Assembly (NCBI GenBank): GCA_963828555.1
Contig: CAWHEL010000002.1
Span: 1,302,001 to 1,366,000 of the forward strand
Direction: 5' to 3'
Source of the DNA: JADJPO01 sp963828555
GTDB taxonomy: Bacteria > Actinomycetota > Actinomycetes > Actinomycetales > Kineosporiaceae
Length of the DNA: 64,000 bases
Below the pieces are notes generated by a model. That model ran no database searches, was not told where the DNA came from, and worked only from the letters and a program-made list of their open reading frames with translations. This document shows positions 18,834 to 27,007 of the stretch, one piece after another. Within the stretch, counting starts at the first letter, position 1. The number at the start of each line of letters is the position of its first letter. The position numbers were made by a program, and so were the translations under genes.

Positions 18834-18917
18834 AAACCCGCTCATGCTCCGCGGGGGTACATGCTCTGAACGCTGACAACGCTGTCCAATGGACCCCTGC
18901 GGAGCATGAGCAGGTTT
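18834..18917. repeat. Family A inverted repeat, copy 3 (subtype 1, inverted)
   Basis: AAACCCGCTCATGCTCCGC pairs with GCGGAGCATGAGCAGGTTT. The centre contains GACAACGCTGTCC, the reverse complement of the centre of copy 5. It lies between co-directional genes, 14 bases after one stop and 22 bases before the next start. Confidence 0.9.
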
Positions 18918-18939
18918 TGGCGCGAGTAGATTCCGTGGT

Positions 18940-20073
18940 GTGGGGTCCGTGGTGGTGGCTCGGGGTGAGGCCCCTTCCCGCCCTCTGCCGCACGCCACGG
19001 ACGTCGAGGTGCTGGGTCTGTCTGTCGTCACACCGCTGGCTCCGGTCACCACTCTGGGGGAGGTTCTGTCCCTCACCGAGACCGATGCCTTCGTGGCGCT
19101 GCACGACGGCGCGCCGGCCTGCGAGTACTACCGCACGCCTGACGCCGCGAGCACCCCGCATCCGCTGTTATCGGTGACCAAGTCGGTGGTCGGCGCCCTG
19201 GGCGGCATCCTGATCGCCGATGGCGCGCTCGACCCGCACGTCGCGGCGTCCGCCTATGTGCCCGAGCTCGCCGATGGCGGGTACGCGGGGGCCACGGTGC
19301 GCGAGCTGCTCGACATGCGCACCGGCGGCGACTACCGGGAGTCCTACGACGACCCCGGCAACGAACTTGGCCAGCTCGGCCAGATCTGTGGCTGGTGGCC
19401 GCGCACTGACCCGACTCTTCCGGGCACCGTGCGTGACTGGCTGGTCACGCTCGCCCGACCGGCGTCACCCGCGGGGCCGTTCAGCTACCGTTCGGCCGAC
19501 ACCGAGGTGCTCGGCTGGGTGTTGGAGCGGGCCGGTGGTCAGGCGTTGGCCGCGTTGCTCGGACAACGGTTGCTGGCCCCTATCGGCGCCGAGGCCGACG
19601 GTCGGCTGGAGGTCGACCCGGCCGGGCACGCGCTGGCCTCCAGCGGGCTCGCCCTGGTGCCCCGCGACCTGGCCCGGTTCGGCCAGATGCTGCTGGACGG
19701 CGGCGCCGTGGATGAGGTGCAGGTGGTCCCGACCCGCTTCGTCAAGGACACCTACACCGGCCAGGACGACTCGGTCGGAGCGTTCCACGCCCGGGTCGGC
19801 GCGACCCTCGGGCCGGATGCTCCCTTCCCACCGAAAGGCCTGTACCGCAACCAGTTCTGGGTGCTCGAGCAGGGCCGGCGACGGTTGCTGTGCCTGGGCG
19901 TGCACGGCCAGATGATGCTGGTGGACGGCGACAACCGGGTGGTCGCGGTGAAGCTGTCGAGCTGGCCCACCCCGCAGGACCCGGCCCGGTTCGAGGCCGG
20001 CATGGCTTGCCTGCTGACCGCGGCCGACGCGCTCGGCGGCCACACCGAACAGCGCCTGTCCCTGCATCGGTGA
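18940..20073 (+). CDS. Serine hydrolase, beta-lactamase class C / NylB-like
   Basis: This 377-residue cytoplasmic protein carries the SxxK pair in LLSVTKSVVGAL (Ser78, Lys81), a Tyr in FSYRSADTEVLGW and the conserved GLYRNQFWVLEQ and LCLGVHGQM near the C-terminus. The overall pattern fits 6-aminohexanoate-oligomer hydrolases (NylB) and related amide or ester hydrolases, not penicillin-binding transpeptidases: there is no signal peptide. It is a clear paralogue of the gene at 22054-23325, and the two bracket an ATP-grasp ligase. GTG at 18940 is only 22 bases from repeat copy 3. Confidence 0.85.
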   Translation: MGSVVVARGEAPSRPLPHATDVEVLGLSVVTPLAPVTTLGEVLSLTETDAFVALHDGAPACEYYRTPDAASTPHPLLSVTKSVVGALGGILIADGALDPHVAASAYVPELADGGYAGATVRELLDMRTGGDYRESYDDPGNELGQLGQICGWWPRTDPTLPGTVRDWLVTLARPASPAGPFSYRSADTEVLGWVLERAGGQALAALLGQRLLAPIGAEADGRLEVDPAGHALASSGLALVPRDLARFGQMLLDGGAVDEVQVVPTRFVKDTYTGQDDSVGAFHARVGATLGPDAPFPPKGLYRNQFWVLEQGRRRLLCLGVHGQMMLVDGDNRVVAVKLSSWPTPQDPARFEAGMACLLTAADALGGHTEQRLSLHR

Positions 20074-20155
20074 CCGCTGCGCCCACCGGCCATGGTGGCG
20101 ATGATCAGTCGTGAGGGCCTTTCGCCGGTGGCCAGGTTCGGGGAGGATGTCCGCG

Positions 20156-20183
20156 CCCTGTCCGCTCCGCCCTGTCCGCTCCG
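20156..20183. repeat. Two tandem copies of a 14-bp unit
   Basis: CCCTGTCCGCTCCG is repeated twice without gap, followed by a diverging CCCTGATCCG, in the 157-base leader of the ATP-grasp gene. The role is unknown; slippage is the simplest explanation. Confidence 0.6.
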
Positions 20184-20230
20184 CCCTGATCCGCACCGAC
20201 CGACCGGCCCGGCCCGAAGGGAACGACCGC

Positions 20231-21832
20231 ATGCCCGCGAAGGGTGCGAAGAAGAGCGCGACCGAGGACGGTAAGAAGTCCGCGAAGGTCAAGGCATCCA
20301 AGGCCTCCAAGCCGTCCAAGAAGAAGGGCGCGAAACCCGTGGGCGGACGACGCGGTGCTGCGCCCGTCGGCGCGCCTCGTCGGCGGTTGCGCAACATGTC
20401 GGAGGTGCGGACGTTCTTCCGCACCAACGAGATCCCGATCTTCTTCGTCGGCCCGACCGCGTTCAACCTGCTCGGCGTGGACCGCTGGGTGCGCAACTTC
20501 TCCTTCATCACCTACTACGACTCCTGGGACGGTTACCACCCGCGCGTCTACACCCCGCCGGAGATCGAGCACCCGGAGTTCGCCAGCGGCGAGGACATCA
20601 ACAACTACCTGCTGACCCACCCCGCGGTGCGTGAGCACATCGCCTCGCACGTGCACCACGGCGGCGACCGACCCAAGATCGCCATGGTGTTCTTCGACGA
20701 GGAGACCGAGCGGATCTGCGCCGAGGCGGGCTACGACCTGATCCTGCCCTCGTACGCGCTGCGCCATCACCTCGACTCGAAGATCACCACGACCCGTCTG
20801 GGGTCGCAGGCAGGGGCGCCGAGCGTGCCCAACATCCTGACCACGGTGGATTCCTGGGCCGACCTGATCGCCCAGGCCACCAAGGCCGGCCTGGGCAAGG
20901 ACCTGGTGCTGCAGACCGCCTACGGCGACTCGGGCAAGACCACCTTCTTCGTCGCGTCGCGGGCGGACTGGAACGCCTGCGCCACCAAGGTGGTCGGTGA
21001 ACAGGTCAAGGTGATGACGCGGATCAACAACCGGGCCGTCGCCGTGGAGGCGGTGAACACCCGTCACGGCACCATCGTCGGCCCCTTCATGACCGACCTC
21101 ACCGGGTACTCCGAACTGACTCCGTATCGTGGGGGTTGGTGCGGCAACGACCTGTACCCCGAGGCGCTGACCCTGGAGCAGCGGGCCCGCGCCGTCCGCC
21201 ATGTCCGTCGGCTGGGTGACCGGTTGCGCAAGGAGGGGTACCGCGGGTTCTTCGAGGTCGACGTCCTGGTGGATCTGGACACCGACGAGGTCTACCTGGG
21301 CGAGCTCAACCCGCGGATCTCGGGGACCAGTTCGATGACCAACGTCACCGCCGGCGCCTACGCCGACGTCCCGCTGTTCCTGTTCCACCTGCTCGAGTAC
21401 CTGGACGTCGACTACGACGTCGACGTCGACGAGATCAACGAGCGGTGGCTGGAGCTGGCGGCGGTCGACGTCTGGAGCCAGCTGATCATGAAGACGTCGG
21501 ACAAGGCGATCCGACGGATCGACCGGGCGCCGGCCACCGGCATCTACCGGATGCGATCCGATGGCACCTTGCAGTACCTGCGCAACACCCTCGACTGGCA
21601 CTACCTGGCCGATGCCGATGAGGCGTTCTTCCTGCGCGTGTACGGCGAGGGGTCGTACCTGTTCAAGGGCGCCGACCTCGGGATCCTGGTCTCCAAGGCG
21701 CGGATGCAGACCGAGGAGAACGAGCTCACCGACAAGTGCCGCAACTTCATCGACGGCATCCACGCCGAGTACCAGACCTCACCGGTCACGCAGGAGCCCC
21801 AGCCGATAAGCCACCTCGCCTACCTCAAGTGA
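20231..21832 (+). CDS. ATP-grasp ligase / biotin-carboxylase-like protein
   Basis: This 533-residue protein begins with about 50 residues rich in Lys, Ala and Pro, then a pre-ATP-grasp domain (IPIFFVGPTAFNLLGVDRW). The ATP-grasp fold shows DLVLQTAYGDSGKTTFF as the glycine-rich loop, AVAVEAVNTRHGTIVGPFMT, and the metal-binding FEVDVLVDLDTDEVYLGELN with PRISGTSSMTN. ATP-grasp enzymes form an acyl-phosphate and join it to an amine, thiol or other nucleophile; the biotin-dependent partner domains are absent nearby. Flanking NylB-like hydrolases suggest that the product or substrate is a peptide-like amide. GAAGGGAA before the ATG at 20231 supports this start. Confidence 0.82.
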   Translation: MPAKGAKKSATEDGKKSAKVKASKASKPSKKKGAKPVGGRRGAAPVGAPRRRLRNMSEVRTFFRTNEIPIFFVGPTAFNLLGVDRWVRNFSFITYYDSWDGYHPRVYTPPEIEHPEFASGEDINNYLLTHPAVREHIASHVHHGGDRPKIAMVFFDEETERICAEAGYDLILPSYALRHHLDSKITTTRLGSQAGAPSVPNILTTVDSWADLIAQATKAGLGKDLVLQTAYGDSGKTTFFVASRADWNACATKVVGEQVKVMTRINNRAVAVEAVNTRHGTIVGPFMTDLTGYSELTPYRGGWCGNDLYPEALTLEQRARAVRHVRRLGDRLRKEGYRGFFEVDVLVDLDTDEVYLGELNPRISGTSSMTNVTAGAYADVPLFLFHLLEYLDVDYDVDVDEINERWLELAAVDVWSQLIMKTSDKAIRRIDRAPATGIYRMRSDGTLQYLRNTLDWHYLADADEAFFLRVYGEGSYLFKGADLGILVSKARMQTEENELTDKCRNFIDGIHAEYQTSPVTQEPQPISHLAYLK

Positions 21833-21871
21833 CGCCTGTTCGCCGAGGTGCATCCGGGCGACCGTGCCCGA

Positions 21872-21896
21872 CGGGCGCAACGTCACGCCGTGCCCC
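21872..21896. repeat. Solo arm of the family D palindrome
   Basis: GGGCGCAACGTCACGCCGTG followed by CCCC matches, with two substitutions, the right arm of the complete palindrome at 61082-61134, including the GACGGGC context before it. No complementary left arm is present here. Confidence 0.55.
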
Positions 21897-21936
21897 TCGA
21901 TGCTTCATGGCTGGGCGCTCTGGGTCGGCTGCACCT

Positions 21937-22008
21937 GACGATGGAGATCACGATGCGTGAAAGTGGTTGTGATAGCAGCCATTTCCACGCACCGTGATCT
22001 CCATCGTC
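21937..22008. terminator. Long inverted repeat between convergent genes
   Basis: GACGATGGAGATCACG on the left and CGTGATCTCCATCGTC on the right form the outer stem, and GCGTG/CACGC with AAA/TTT extends it to about 26 pairs with one mismatch and one bulge. The stops of the ATP-grasp and hydrolase genes lie at 21832 and 22054. Its length is greater than a usual terminator, so it may also be a mobile palindrome. Confidence 0.6.
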
Positions 22009-22053
22009 GTCGCCCAGGCGTCCAGGCAGGCAGCGCCAGCCGGGCACGGCAGA

Positions 22054-23325
22054 TCAGGTCGAGGCCAGGGTGCGGGCGATGGCGCGGAAGGCGCCGATGG
22101 TGGCCTGCAGCTTGGCTGGGTCCTGCGGGTCGGGCCACGACGACAGCTTGACCCCGACCGTGTGCGTGGCCGGCTCGACGTAGACCATCTGCCCGTGGAT
22201 GCCCAGGCAGAGCAGGATCGGGCCGCTGTAGCCGGGGATGAACCAGAACTGGTTGCGGTACCAGCCGCCGGGCAGGTACGGCTCGTTGTCGCTGCGCGCG
22301 AAGGCCTCCCGGACGTCGGGCGGCGGCGCGAGGGCCGTCTCCAGCCACGACGCCGGCACGACCTGACGCGAGCCTACGGAACCGCCCTCCAGCAGCATCA
22401 GCCCGAACCGGCCGAGGTCGCGCAGGGTGGCCGACAGCCCACCGTCGTGGATCGCCGACCCCAGCGGATCGACCGTGATCTCGGCGTCGTGGTAGGCGCC
22501 GATCGGCTGCCAGACCCGGGCGGCGATCAGGTCGGCCATCCGATCGCCTGCGGCGCGCTCGCAGATCCAGCCCAGCACGTCGGTGTCGATCGAGCGGTAG
22601 ACGAAGGTGTCGTCGTGCGCGCTCTGGCCGGCGACGGTGAGGATGTAGGGGTACATGCCGAGGGGGTCGCCGTGGTTGCGCGGCGCCCAGCCCATCGATC
22701 GCTCCATCACCCGCACCTCGGAGGCCGGATCGAGGTAGGCCTCGCTGAACTGGATGCCCGAGCGCATGTCGAGCACGGTGCGCACCGTGGCGCCGGCATA
22801 GCCGCAGCCGGCCAGTTCGGGCACATAGTGCTCGACCGGGGCCTGCGGGTCGAGCAGGCCGTCGGCGCTCAGACCGGCCGCCACGCATGAGACCACCGAC
22901 TTGGTCACCGACATCACCAGGTGCCGCCGGCGCGGGGTGAGCGGCTCCAGGTAGCGCTCCTCGACGATCTCGCCCCGGTGGATCACCAGGAAACCGTCGG
23001 TGTCGGTGTCGGTGATCACATCGTCCACCGTGGACGGCGCGCCGGCGGCGACGCCAGGGGTGACCGAGACGGCGCCGAGGGTCTGCGGCCGCTCGGCGAG
23101 CGGGCGGGGCGCGTCCGTGCCGTCGATCACGTGGCTGGGCATCAGCTCGCGCATGTGCTGGAAGGCCCAGTGGTGGTTCGGCGCCTCCTGCCAGTTGGCC
23201 AGGGTGATCAGCGGCCGCCCGGGGGGCAGGACGCCGCTCCACTCGTCCACGTGGGCCCACGCCGTCCCCGGCTGGGGTTGGTAGTACGGGTGCTCCACGG
23301 GCAGGTCGTGCGCGGCCTCGGACAC
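22054..23325 (-). CDS. Serine hydrolase, beta-lactamase class C / NylB-like (second copy)
   Basis: This 423-residue paralogue of the 18940 gene shares SVTKSVV (Ser139, Lys142), YVPELAGCGYAGATVR, FVYRSIDTDVLGW, GGWYRNQFWFIPG and the C-terminal VKLSSWPDPQDPAK. It has an extra 60 N-terminal residues (LPPGRPLITLANWQEAPNHH) missing from the first copy. No signal peptide is seen, so it acts in the cytoplasm, probably on an amide or ester. It faces the ATP-grasp gene (convergent) and is divergent from the hydratase gene. The gap to that gene is filled almost entirely by repeat copy 4. Confidence 0.86.
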   Translation of the reverse strand: MSEAAHDLPVEHPYYQPQPGTAWAHVDEWSGVLPPGRPLITLANWQEAPNHHWAFQHMRELMPSHVIDGTDAPRPLAERPQTLGAVSVTPGVAAGAPSTVDDVITDTDTDGFLVIHRGEIVEERYLEPLTPRRRHLVMSVTKSVVSCVAAGLSADGLLDPQAPVEHYVPELAGCGYAGATVRTVLDMRSGIQFSEAYLDPASEVRVMERSMGWAPRNHGDPLGMYPYILTVAGQSAHDDTFVYRSIDTDVLGWICERAAGDRMADLIAARVWQPIGAYHDAEITVDPLGSAIHDGGLSATLRDLGRFGLMLLEGGSVGSRQVVPASWLETALAPPPDVREAFARSDNEPYLPGGWYRNQFWFIPGYSGPILLCLGIHGQMVYVEPATHTVGVKLSSWPDPQDPAKLQATIGAFRAIARTLAST

Positions 23326-23349
23326 GGACCGATCCTATTCCCGCCCTCC

Positions 23350-23432
23350 AACCTGCTCATGCTCCGCGGGTGTACATGGGGCATCGTTGTCATCGCCTCG
23401 AGCGTGTACCCCTGCGGAGCATGAGCAGGTTT
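23350..23432. repeat. Family A inverted repeat, copy 4, inside a divergent promoter gap
   Basis: AACCTGCTCATGCTCCGC pairs perfectly with GCGGAGCATGAGCAGGTT; the centre contains GCATCGTTGTCAT (subtype 1). It fills the gap between divergent starts at 23325 and 23447, leaving 24 and 14 bases. Confidence 0.92.
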
Positions 23433-23446
23433 GGCAGGCTTGGGGG

Positions 23447-24217
23447 GTGACTGCGGACGGGTGGGTGGAGCGGATCTGGGCAGCGCGCGGGAACGGGCAG
23501 CTGCTTGATCCGCCGAGCATCGACGGCGCCCAGCTCGAGCTGGGCGCGGCGTACGAGGTGCAGGCCGAGCTGCACCGGCGCCGCCTGGCTCGGGGAGAGC
23601 GTGCGGCGGGTTGGAAGCTGGGGTACACCTCGGCGGCGATGCGCGTGCAGATGGGCATCGACGAGCCGAACAGCGGCCCGCTCACCGACGCGATGATCCT
23701 CACCTCACCGGCCCGGCTGCCGGACGACGTGCGTCACCCTCGGGTGGAGCCTGAGGTCGCGTTCGTGCTCGGAGCCGACCTGGCGCCGGGCGACGACGTG
23801 CGCGCGGCCGTCGCGCAGGCCCTGGCCGCGCTCGAGGTGGTCGACAGCACCTGGCACGACTACCGGTTCACCTTGGCGGACAACACGGCGGACGGCTCCT
23901 CGGCGGCCTATGTCGTTCTGGGGGAGCCGATTCCGCTCTCTGCCGTGGACGACCTGCCGGTCGTCCTCGCCGTCGGCGGCTCCGTCCACGAGGCGACCAG
24001 TGCCGCCGCGATGGGCTCACCGTGGACGGCGCTCACCTGGCTGCGCGACCACCTCGCGGCACGCGGTCTGCGGGCCGAGGCCGGGTCCGTCGTGATCACC
24101 GGCGGCCTGACCGCGGCGATGCCCCTGCCGCCCGGGGGCACGGCCGGAGCCAAGTTCGGGGACGGTGCCGTGGTCAGCGTCAGCCGACAAGGTGAGCTGA
24201 CCGCCGCACCGCGCTGA
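23447..24217 (+). CDS. 2-keto-4-pentenoate hydratase family protein (MhpD-like)
   Basis: This 256-residue protein has the fumarylacetoacetase-fold hydratase/decarboxylase pattern. AAGWKLGYTSAAMRVQMGID is the substrate loop, VEPEVAFVLGADL contributes metal-binding Glu residues, and LEVVDSTWHDYRFTLADNTA and VITGGLTAAMPLPPGGTAGA follow. Family members hydrate 2-hydroxypenta-2,4-dienoate or decarboxylate oxalocrotonate in meta-cleavage pathways; no other meta-cleavage gene is nearby. The GTG at 23447 follows a G-run that can serve as ribosome binding site. The larger frame upstream would run through repeat copy 4 and is rejected. Confidence 0.82.
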   Translation: MTADGWVERIWAARGNGQLLDPPSIDGAQLELGAAYEVQAELHRRRLARGERAAGWKLGYTSAAMRVQMGIDEPNSGPLTDAMILTSPARLPDDVRHPRVEPEVAFVLGADLAPGDDVRAAVAQALAALEVVDSTWHDYRFTLADNTADGSSAAYVVLGEPIPLSAVDDLPVVLAVGGSVHEATSAAAMGSPWTALTWLRDHLAARGLRAEAGSVVITGGLTAAMPLPPGGTAGAKFGDGAVVSVSRQGELTAAPR

Positions 24218-24250
24218 TCGCCGGTCTCGCGCAGCGCGGAGGCGTGATCT

Positions 24251-25378
24251 GTGCCAGCCTGGGGCGCCATGGCGAAGGAAGCCCCTGTGGTCCTCGAGGT
24301 CGACGGTCCCGACGGGGCGCGCGAGGTGCGCGTCTCCAGCCCGAGCCGGGTGCTGTGGCCCGAGCCGGGGATCACCAAGCTCGAGCTGGCGCGCTACGTG
24401 GTCGCGGCGGGGGACGGCGTCCTGAGGGCCTTGGGGGACCGGCCGGTCACGCTCGAGCGGTACCCGGACGGTGTCCAGGGGGAGTCGTTCTTCTCGAAGA
24501 ACCCGCCACGCGGCGTCCCGGCCTATGCGCGCGCGGTCGACGTCATGTACCCGAGCGGGCGCACGCACCCGCAGCTCGTCGTCGACGAGCTCGCGACGGC
24601 GGTGTGGGCGGTGCAGATGAACACGATCGTCTTCCACTCGTGGCCGGTGCGGACCGCCGACACCGACCGGCCCGACGAGTTGCGCATCGACCTCGACCCA
24701 CAGCCGGGCCGTGACTTCGCCGACGCCGTCACGGCGGCGCACCAGCTCCGCGCGCTGCTGACCGAACTGGGGCTGACCGGGTGGGTCAAGACGTCCGGCA
24801 ACCGCGGCATCCACGTGTTCTGCCGGATCGCGCCGGAGTACGAGTTCCTCGACGTCCGGCACGCCGTCATCGGCGTCGGACGAGAGCTGGAGCGCCGCGA
24901 CCCGGACCTGGTGACGATGGGGTGGTGGAAGGAGGAGCGGGGGCGCCGCGTCTTCCTCGACTTCAACCAGTCCAACCGTGACCGCACCATCGCGGCGGCC
25001 TACAGCCCGCGGCCTCTGCCGCACGCGCCGGTCTCGACGCCGGTCACCTGGTCCGAGCTGGCCGACGTCGACCCGCGCGAGCTCACCGTGCGCACCGTGC
25101 CAGGCCTGGTCGCCGAGCGGGGCGACCCGTGGGCCGACATGGATGACACGGTCGGCGACCTCACCCAAGCGCTCGAGCTGTGGAACGCGGACGTCGACCG
25201 CGGGCTGCCCGAGCTGCCGTTCCCGCCGGACTTCCCGAAGATGCCGGGCGAGCCGAAGCGGGTGCAACCGAGCAAGGCCCGTGCCGACACGACGGGGCTC
25301 GAGTCCGAGGGGCTGTATGCCAACCCGGAGCGGTGGCGTACTGAGGACGGCGGCCGCTGGGCCCCGAAGGAGACGTGA
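24251..25378 (+). CDS. Stand-alone LigD-type DNA polymerase/primase (PolD)
   Basis: This protein of 375 residues corresponds to the polymerase domain of the NHEJ ligase LigD, without ligase or nuclease domains. Motifs are PSRVLWPEPGITKLELARY, GESFFSKNPPRGVP (5'-phosphate and DNA contacts), the metal-binding pair in LRIDLDPQPG (Asp147, Asp149), TSGNRGIHVF with His188, and VFLDFNQSNRDRTIAAAYSP. Such enzymes fill gaps and prefer ribonucleotides during double-strand-break repair. Ku and ligase genes are not in the window. TTG/GTG at 24251 or ATG at 24269 may start it. The next small gene follows after 6 bases. Confidence 0.9.
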   Translation: MPAWGAMAKEAPVVLEVDGPDGAREVRVSSPSRVLWPEPGITKLELARYVVAAGDGVLRALGDRPVTLERYPDGVQGESFFSKNPPRGVPAYARAVDVMYPSGRTHPQLVVDELATAVWAVQMNTIVFHSWPVRTADTDRPDELRIDLDPQPGRDFADAVTAAHQLRALLTELGLTGWVKTSGNRGIHVFCRIAPEYEFLDVRHAVIGVGRELERRDPDLVTMGWWKEERGRRVFLDFNQSNRDRTIAAAYSPRPLPHAPVSTPVTWSELADVDPRELTVRTVPGLVAERGDPWADMDDTVGDLTQALELWNADVDRGLPELPFPPDFPKMPGEPKRVQPSKARADTTGLESEGLYANPERWRTEDGGRWAPKET

Positions 25379-25384
25379 CGGGGC

Positions 25385-25705
25385 ATGCCGCGCAGCAACC
25401 GCCCCCGGCGCGGCGACAGGGCCGGGCGTCCTCGCCCCGACCCGGAGCCGCTCGACGCCGAGCGCGCCCTGTACGGCAGCGGACGACGTGAGCGGGGCGC
25501 GGACGGGACCTGGCTGGTGCGCCCGATCAGCGGCCAGGCGGCGACCAAGGCCTACCGCTGCCCCGGGTGTCAGCAGGAGATCCCGGCCGGGACGGCGCAC
25601 CTGGTGGCCTGGCCGGACGAGCAGCCGATCGGCGCCTTCGGCGGTGCCGAGGATCGGCGGCACTGGCACCGCGCCTGCTGGACCGCCCGCGCCCGCCGCC
25701 GCTGA
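25385..25705 (+). CDS. Conserved small zinc-ribbon-like protein, 106 aa
   Basis: The N-terminal third is Arg/Pro rich (MPRSNRPRRGDRAGRPRPD). The rest contains AYRCPGCQQEIPAGTAHLVA and RHWHRACW, giving two CxxC cysteines plus His/Cys ligands for a possible metal site. It is a protein type seen widely in actinobacteria, with unknown role. The 6-base gap after the LigD polymerase gene suggests an operon and perhaps a DNA-repair link. Confidence 0.75.
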   Translation: MPRSNRPRRGDRAGRPRPDPEPLDAERALYGSGRRERGADGTWLVRPISGQAATKAYRCPGCQQEIPAGTAHLVAWPDEQPIGAFGGAEDRRHWHRACWTARARRR

Positions 25706-25708
25706 CCG

Positions 25709-25790
25709 AACCTGCTCATGCTCCGCGGGTGTACATCGGACAGCGTTGTCATGGCCCCGAACGTGTACCCCTGCGGAGCATGAGCAGGTT
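25709..25790. repeat. Family A inverted repeat, copy 5 (subtype 1)
   Basis: AACCTGCTCATGCTCCGC and GCGGAGCATGAGCAGGTT are perfect arms; the centre contains GGACAGCGTTGTCA. It lies between convergent genes (stops at 25705 and 25805). Confidence 0.93.
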
Positions 25791-25804
25791 GGGGAGCCGG
25801 GGGA

Positions 25805-27007
25805 TCAGCGGTAGGCGGGGAGGCCGGTCAGGGCCTGGCCGATCATCAGGGTGTGCATTTCGACCGTCCCCTCGTAGGTCAGCACCGACTCGAGGTTGTT
25901 GGCGTGGCGCATCACCGGATACTCGCCGCTGATCCCGTTGGCGCCCAGGATGGTGCGCGCCGTCCGGCAGATCTCCAACGACTTGGTCACGTTGTTGTAC
26001 TTGCCCAGGCTGACCTGGTCCGGGCGCAGGCCCACCTCGTCCTTGCGTCGGCCCAGGTGCAGCGCGAGCAGTTGCCCGTTGATCAGCTCCACCGCCATGT
26101 TCGCGAGCTTCGCCTGGGTCAGCTGGAAGCTCGCGATCGGCCGGTCGAACTGCACCCGCTCCATCGCGTACCGCCGCGCCGATTCCAGCGACGACCGCGC
26201 GGCACCCAGTGCGCCCCAGACGATCCCGTAGCGCGCCTCGTTCAGGCACGACAGGGGGCCCTTCAGCCCGCGCACCTCGGGCAGCATCGCCGACGACGGC
26301 AGCCGTACTCCCTCCAGTACCAGCTCGCTGGTCACCGAGGCCCGCAGCGACATCTTGTGTTTGATCGGCGGGGCCGAGAACCCCGGCGTCGCCGTCGGGA
26401 CCACGAAACCGCGGATGCCACCGTTCTCCTCGCCGGCGTTGGCCCACACCACGGCGACGTCGGCGATCGAGCCGTTGGTGATCCACATCTTGGCGCCGTC
26501 GAGCACCCAGTCGTCGCCGTCGCGCCGGGCGACCGTGCGCATCGATCCGGGGTCGGAGCCGGCGTCGGGCTCGGTCAGGCCGAAGCAGCCCAGCGCCTCA
26601 CCGCTGGCCATCCTGGGCAGCCACTCGGTCTTCTGCTCCTCGCTGCCCCAGCGCCAGATCGCGAACATGGCAAGCGACCCCTGCACCGACACCAGCGATC
26701 GGATGCCCGAGTCCGAGGCCTCCAGCTCCAGGCAGGCCAGGCCGTAGTCGACCGCGCTCATCCCGGCGCAGCCATAGCCCTCCAGGTGCATGCCGAGCAG
26801 GCCGACCTTGCCGAACTCGCGCGCCAGCTCACGCGCCGTCGGCAGCTCGCCGCGCTCGTACCACTCGGCGATGTAGGGATCGACCGCGTCGTCGCAGACT
26901 TGGCGGACGGCGGCGCGCACTGCCTTCTCCTCGGCGCTCAGCACCGCGTCGAGGTCGGCGAGGTCGTGCGGGTTCACGGTGCGGCTGCTGGTCGTGGTCG
27001 GTTTCAT
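25805..27007 (-). CDS. gcdH: Acyl-CoA dehydrogenase, glutaryl-CoA dehydrogenase type
   Basis: This 400-residue flavoenzyme oxidises and decarboxylates glutaryl-CoA to crotonyl-CoA. Family signs are CFGLTEPDAGSDPGSMRT, WVLDGAKMWITNG, the substrate-binding ARYGIVWGALGAA (Arg contacts the glutaryl carboxylate in this subfamily), ILGANGISGEYPVMRH and the catalytic Glu in LTYEGTVEMHTLMIGQALTG. It overlaps the CoA-transferase gene by ATGA, so CoA activation of glutarate and its oxidation are coupled. The substrate call depends on this subfamily resemblance; other acyl-CoA dehydrogenases are less likely. Confidence 0.85.
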   Translation of the reverse strand: MKPTTTSSRTVNPHDLADLDAVLSAEEKAVRAAVRQVCDDAVDPYIAEWYERGELPTARELAREFGKVGLLGMHLEGYGCAGMSAVDYGLACLELEASDSGIRSLVSVQGSLAMFAIWRWGSEEQKTEWLPRMASGEALGCFGLTEPDAGSDPGSMRTVARRDGDDWVLDGAKMWITNGSIADVAVVWANAGEENGGIRGFVVPTATPGFSAPPIKHKMSLRASVTSELVLEGVRLPSSAMLPEVRGLKGPLSCLNEARYGIVWGALGAARSSLESARRYAMERVQFDRPIASFQLTQAKLANMAVELINGQLLALHLGRRKDEVGLRPDQVSLGKYNNVTKSLEICRTARTILGANGISGEYPVMRHANNLESVLTYEGTVEMHTLMIGQALTGLPAYR

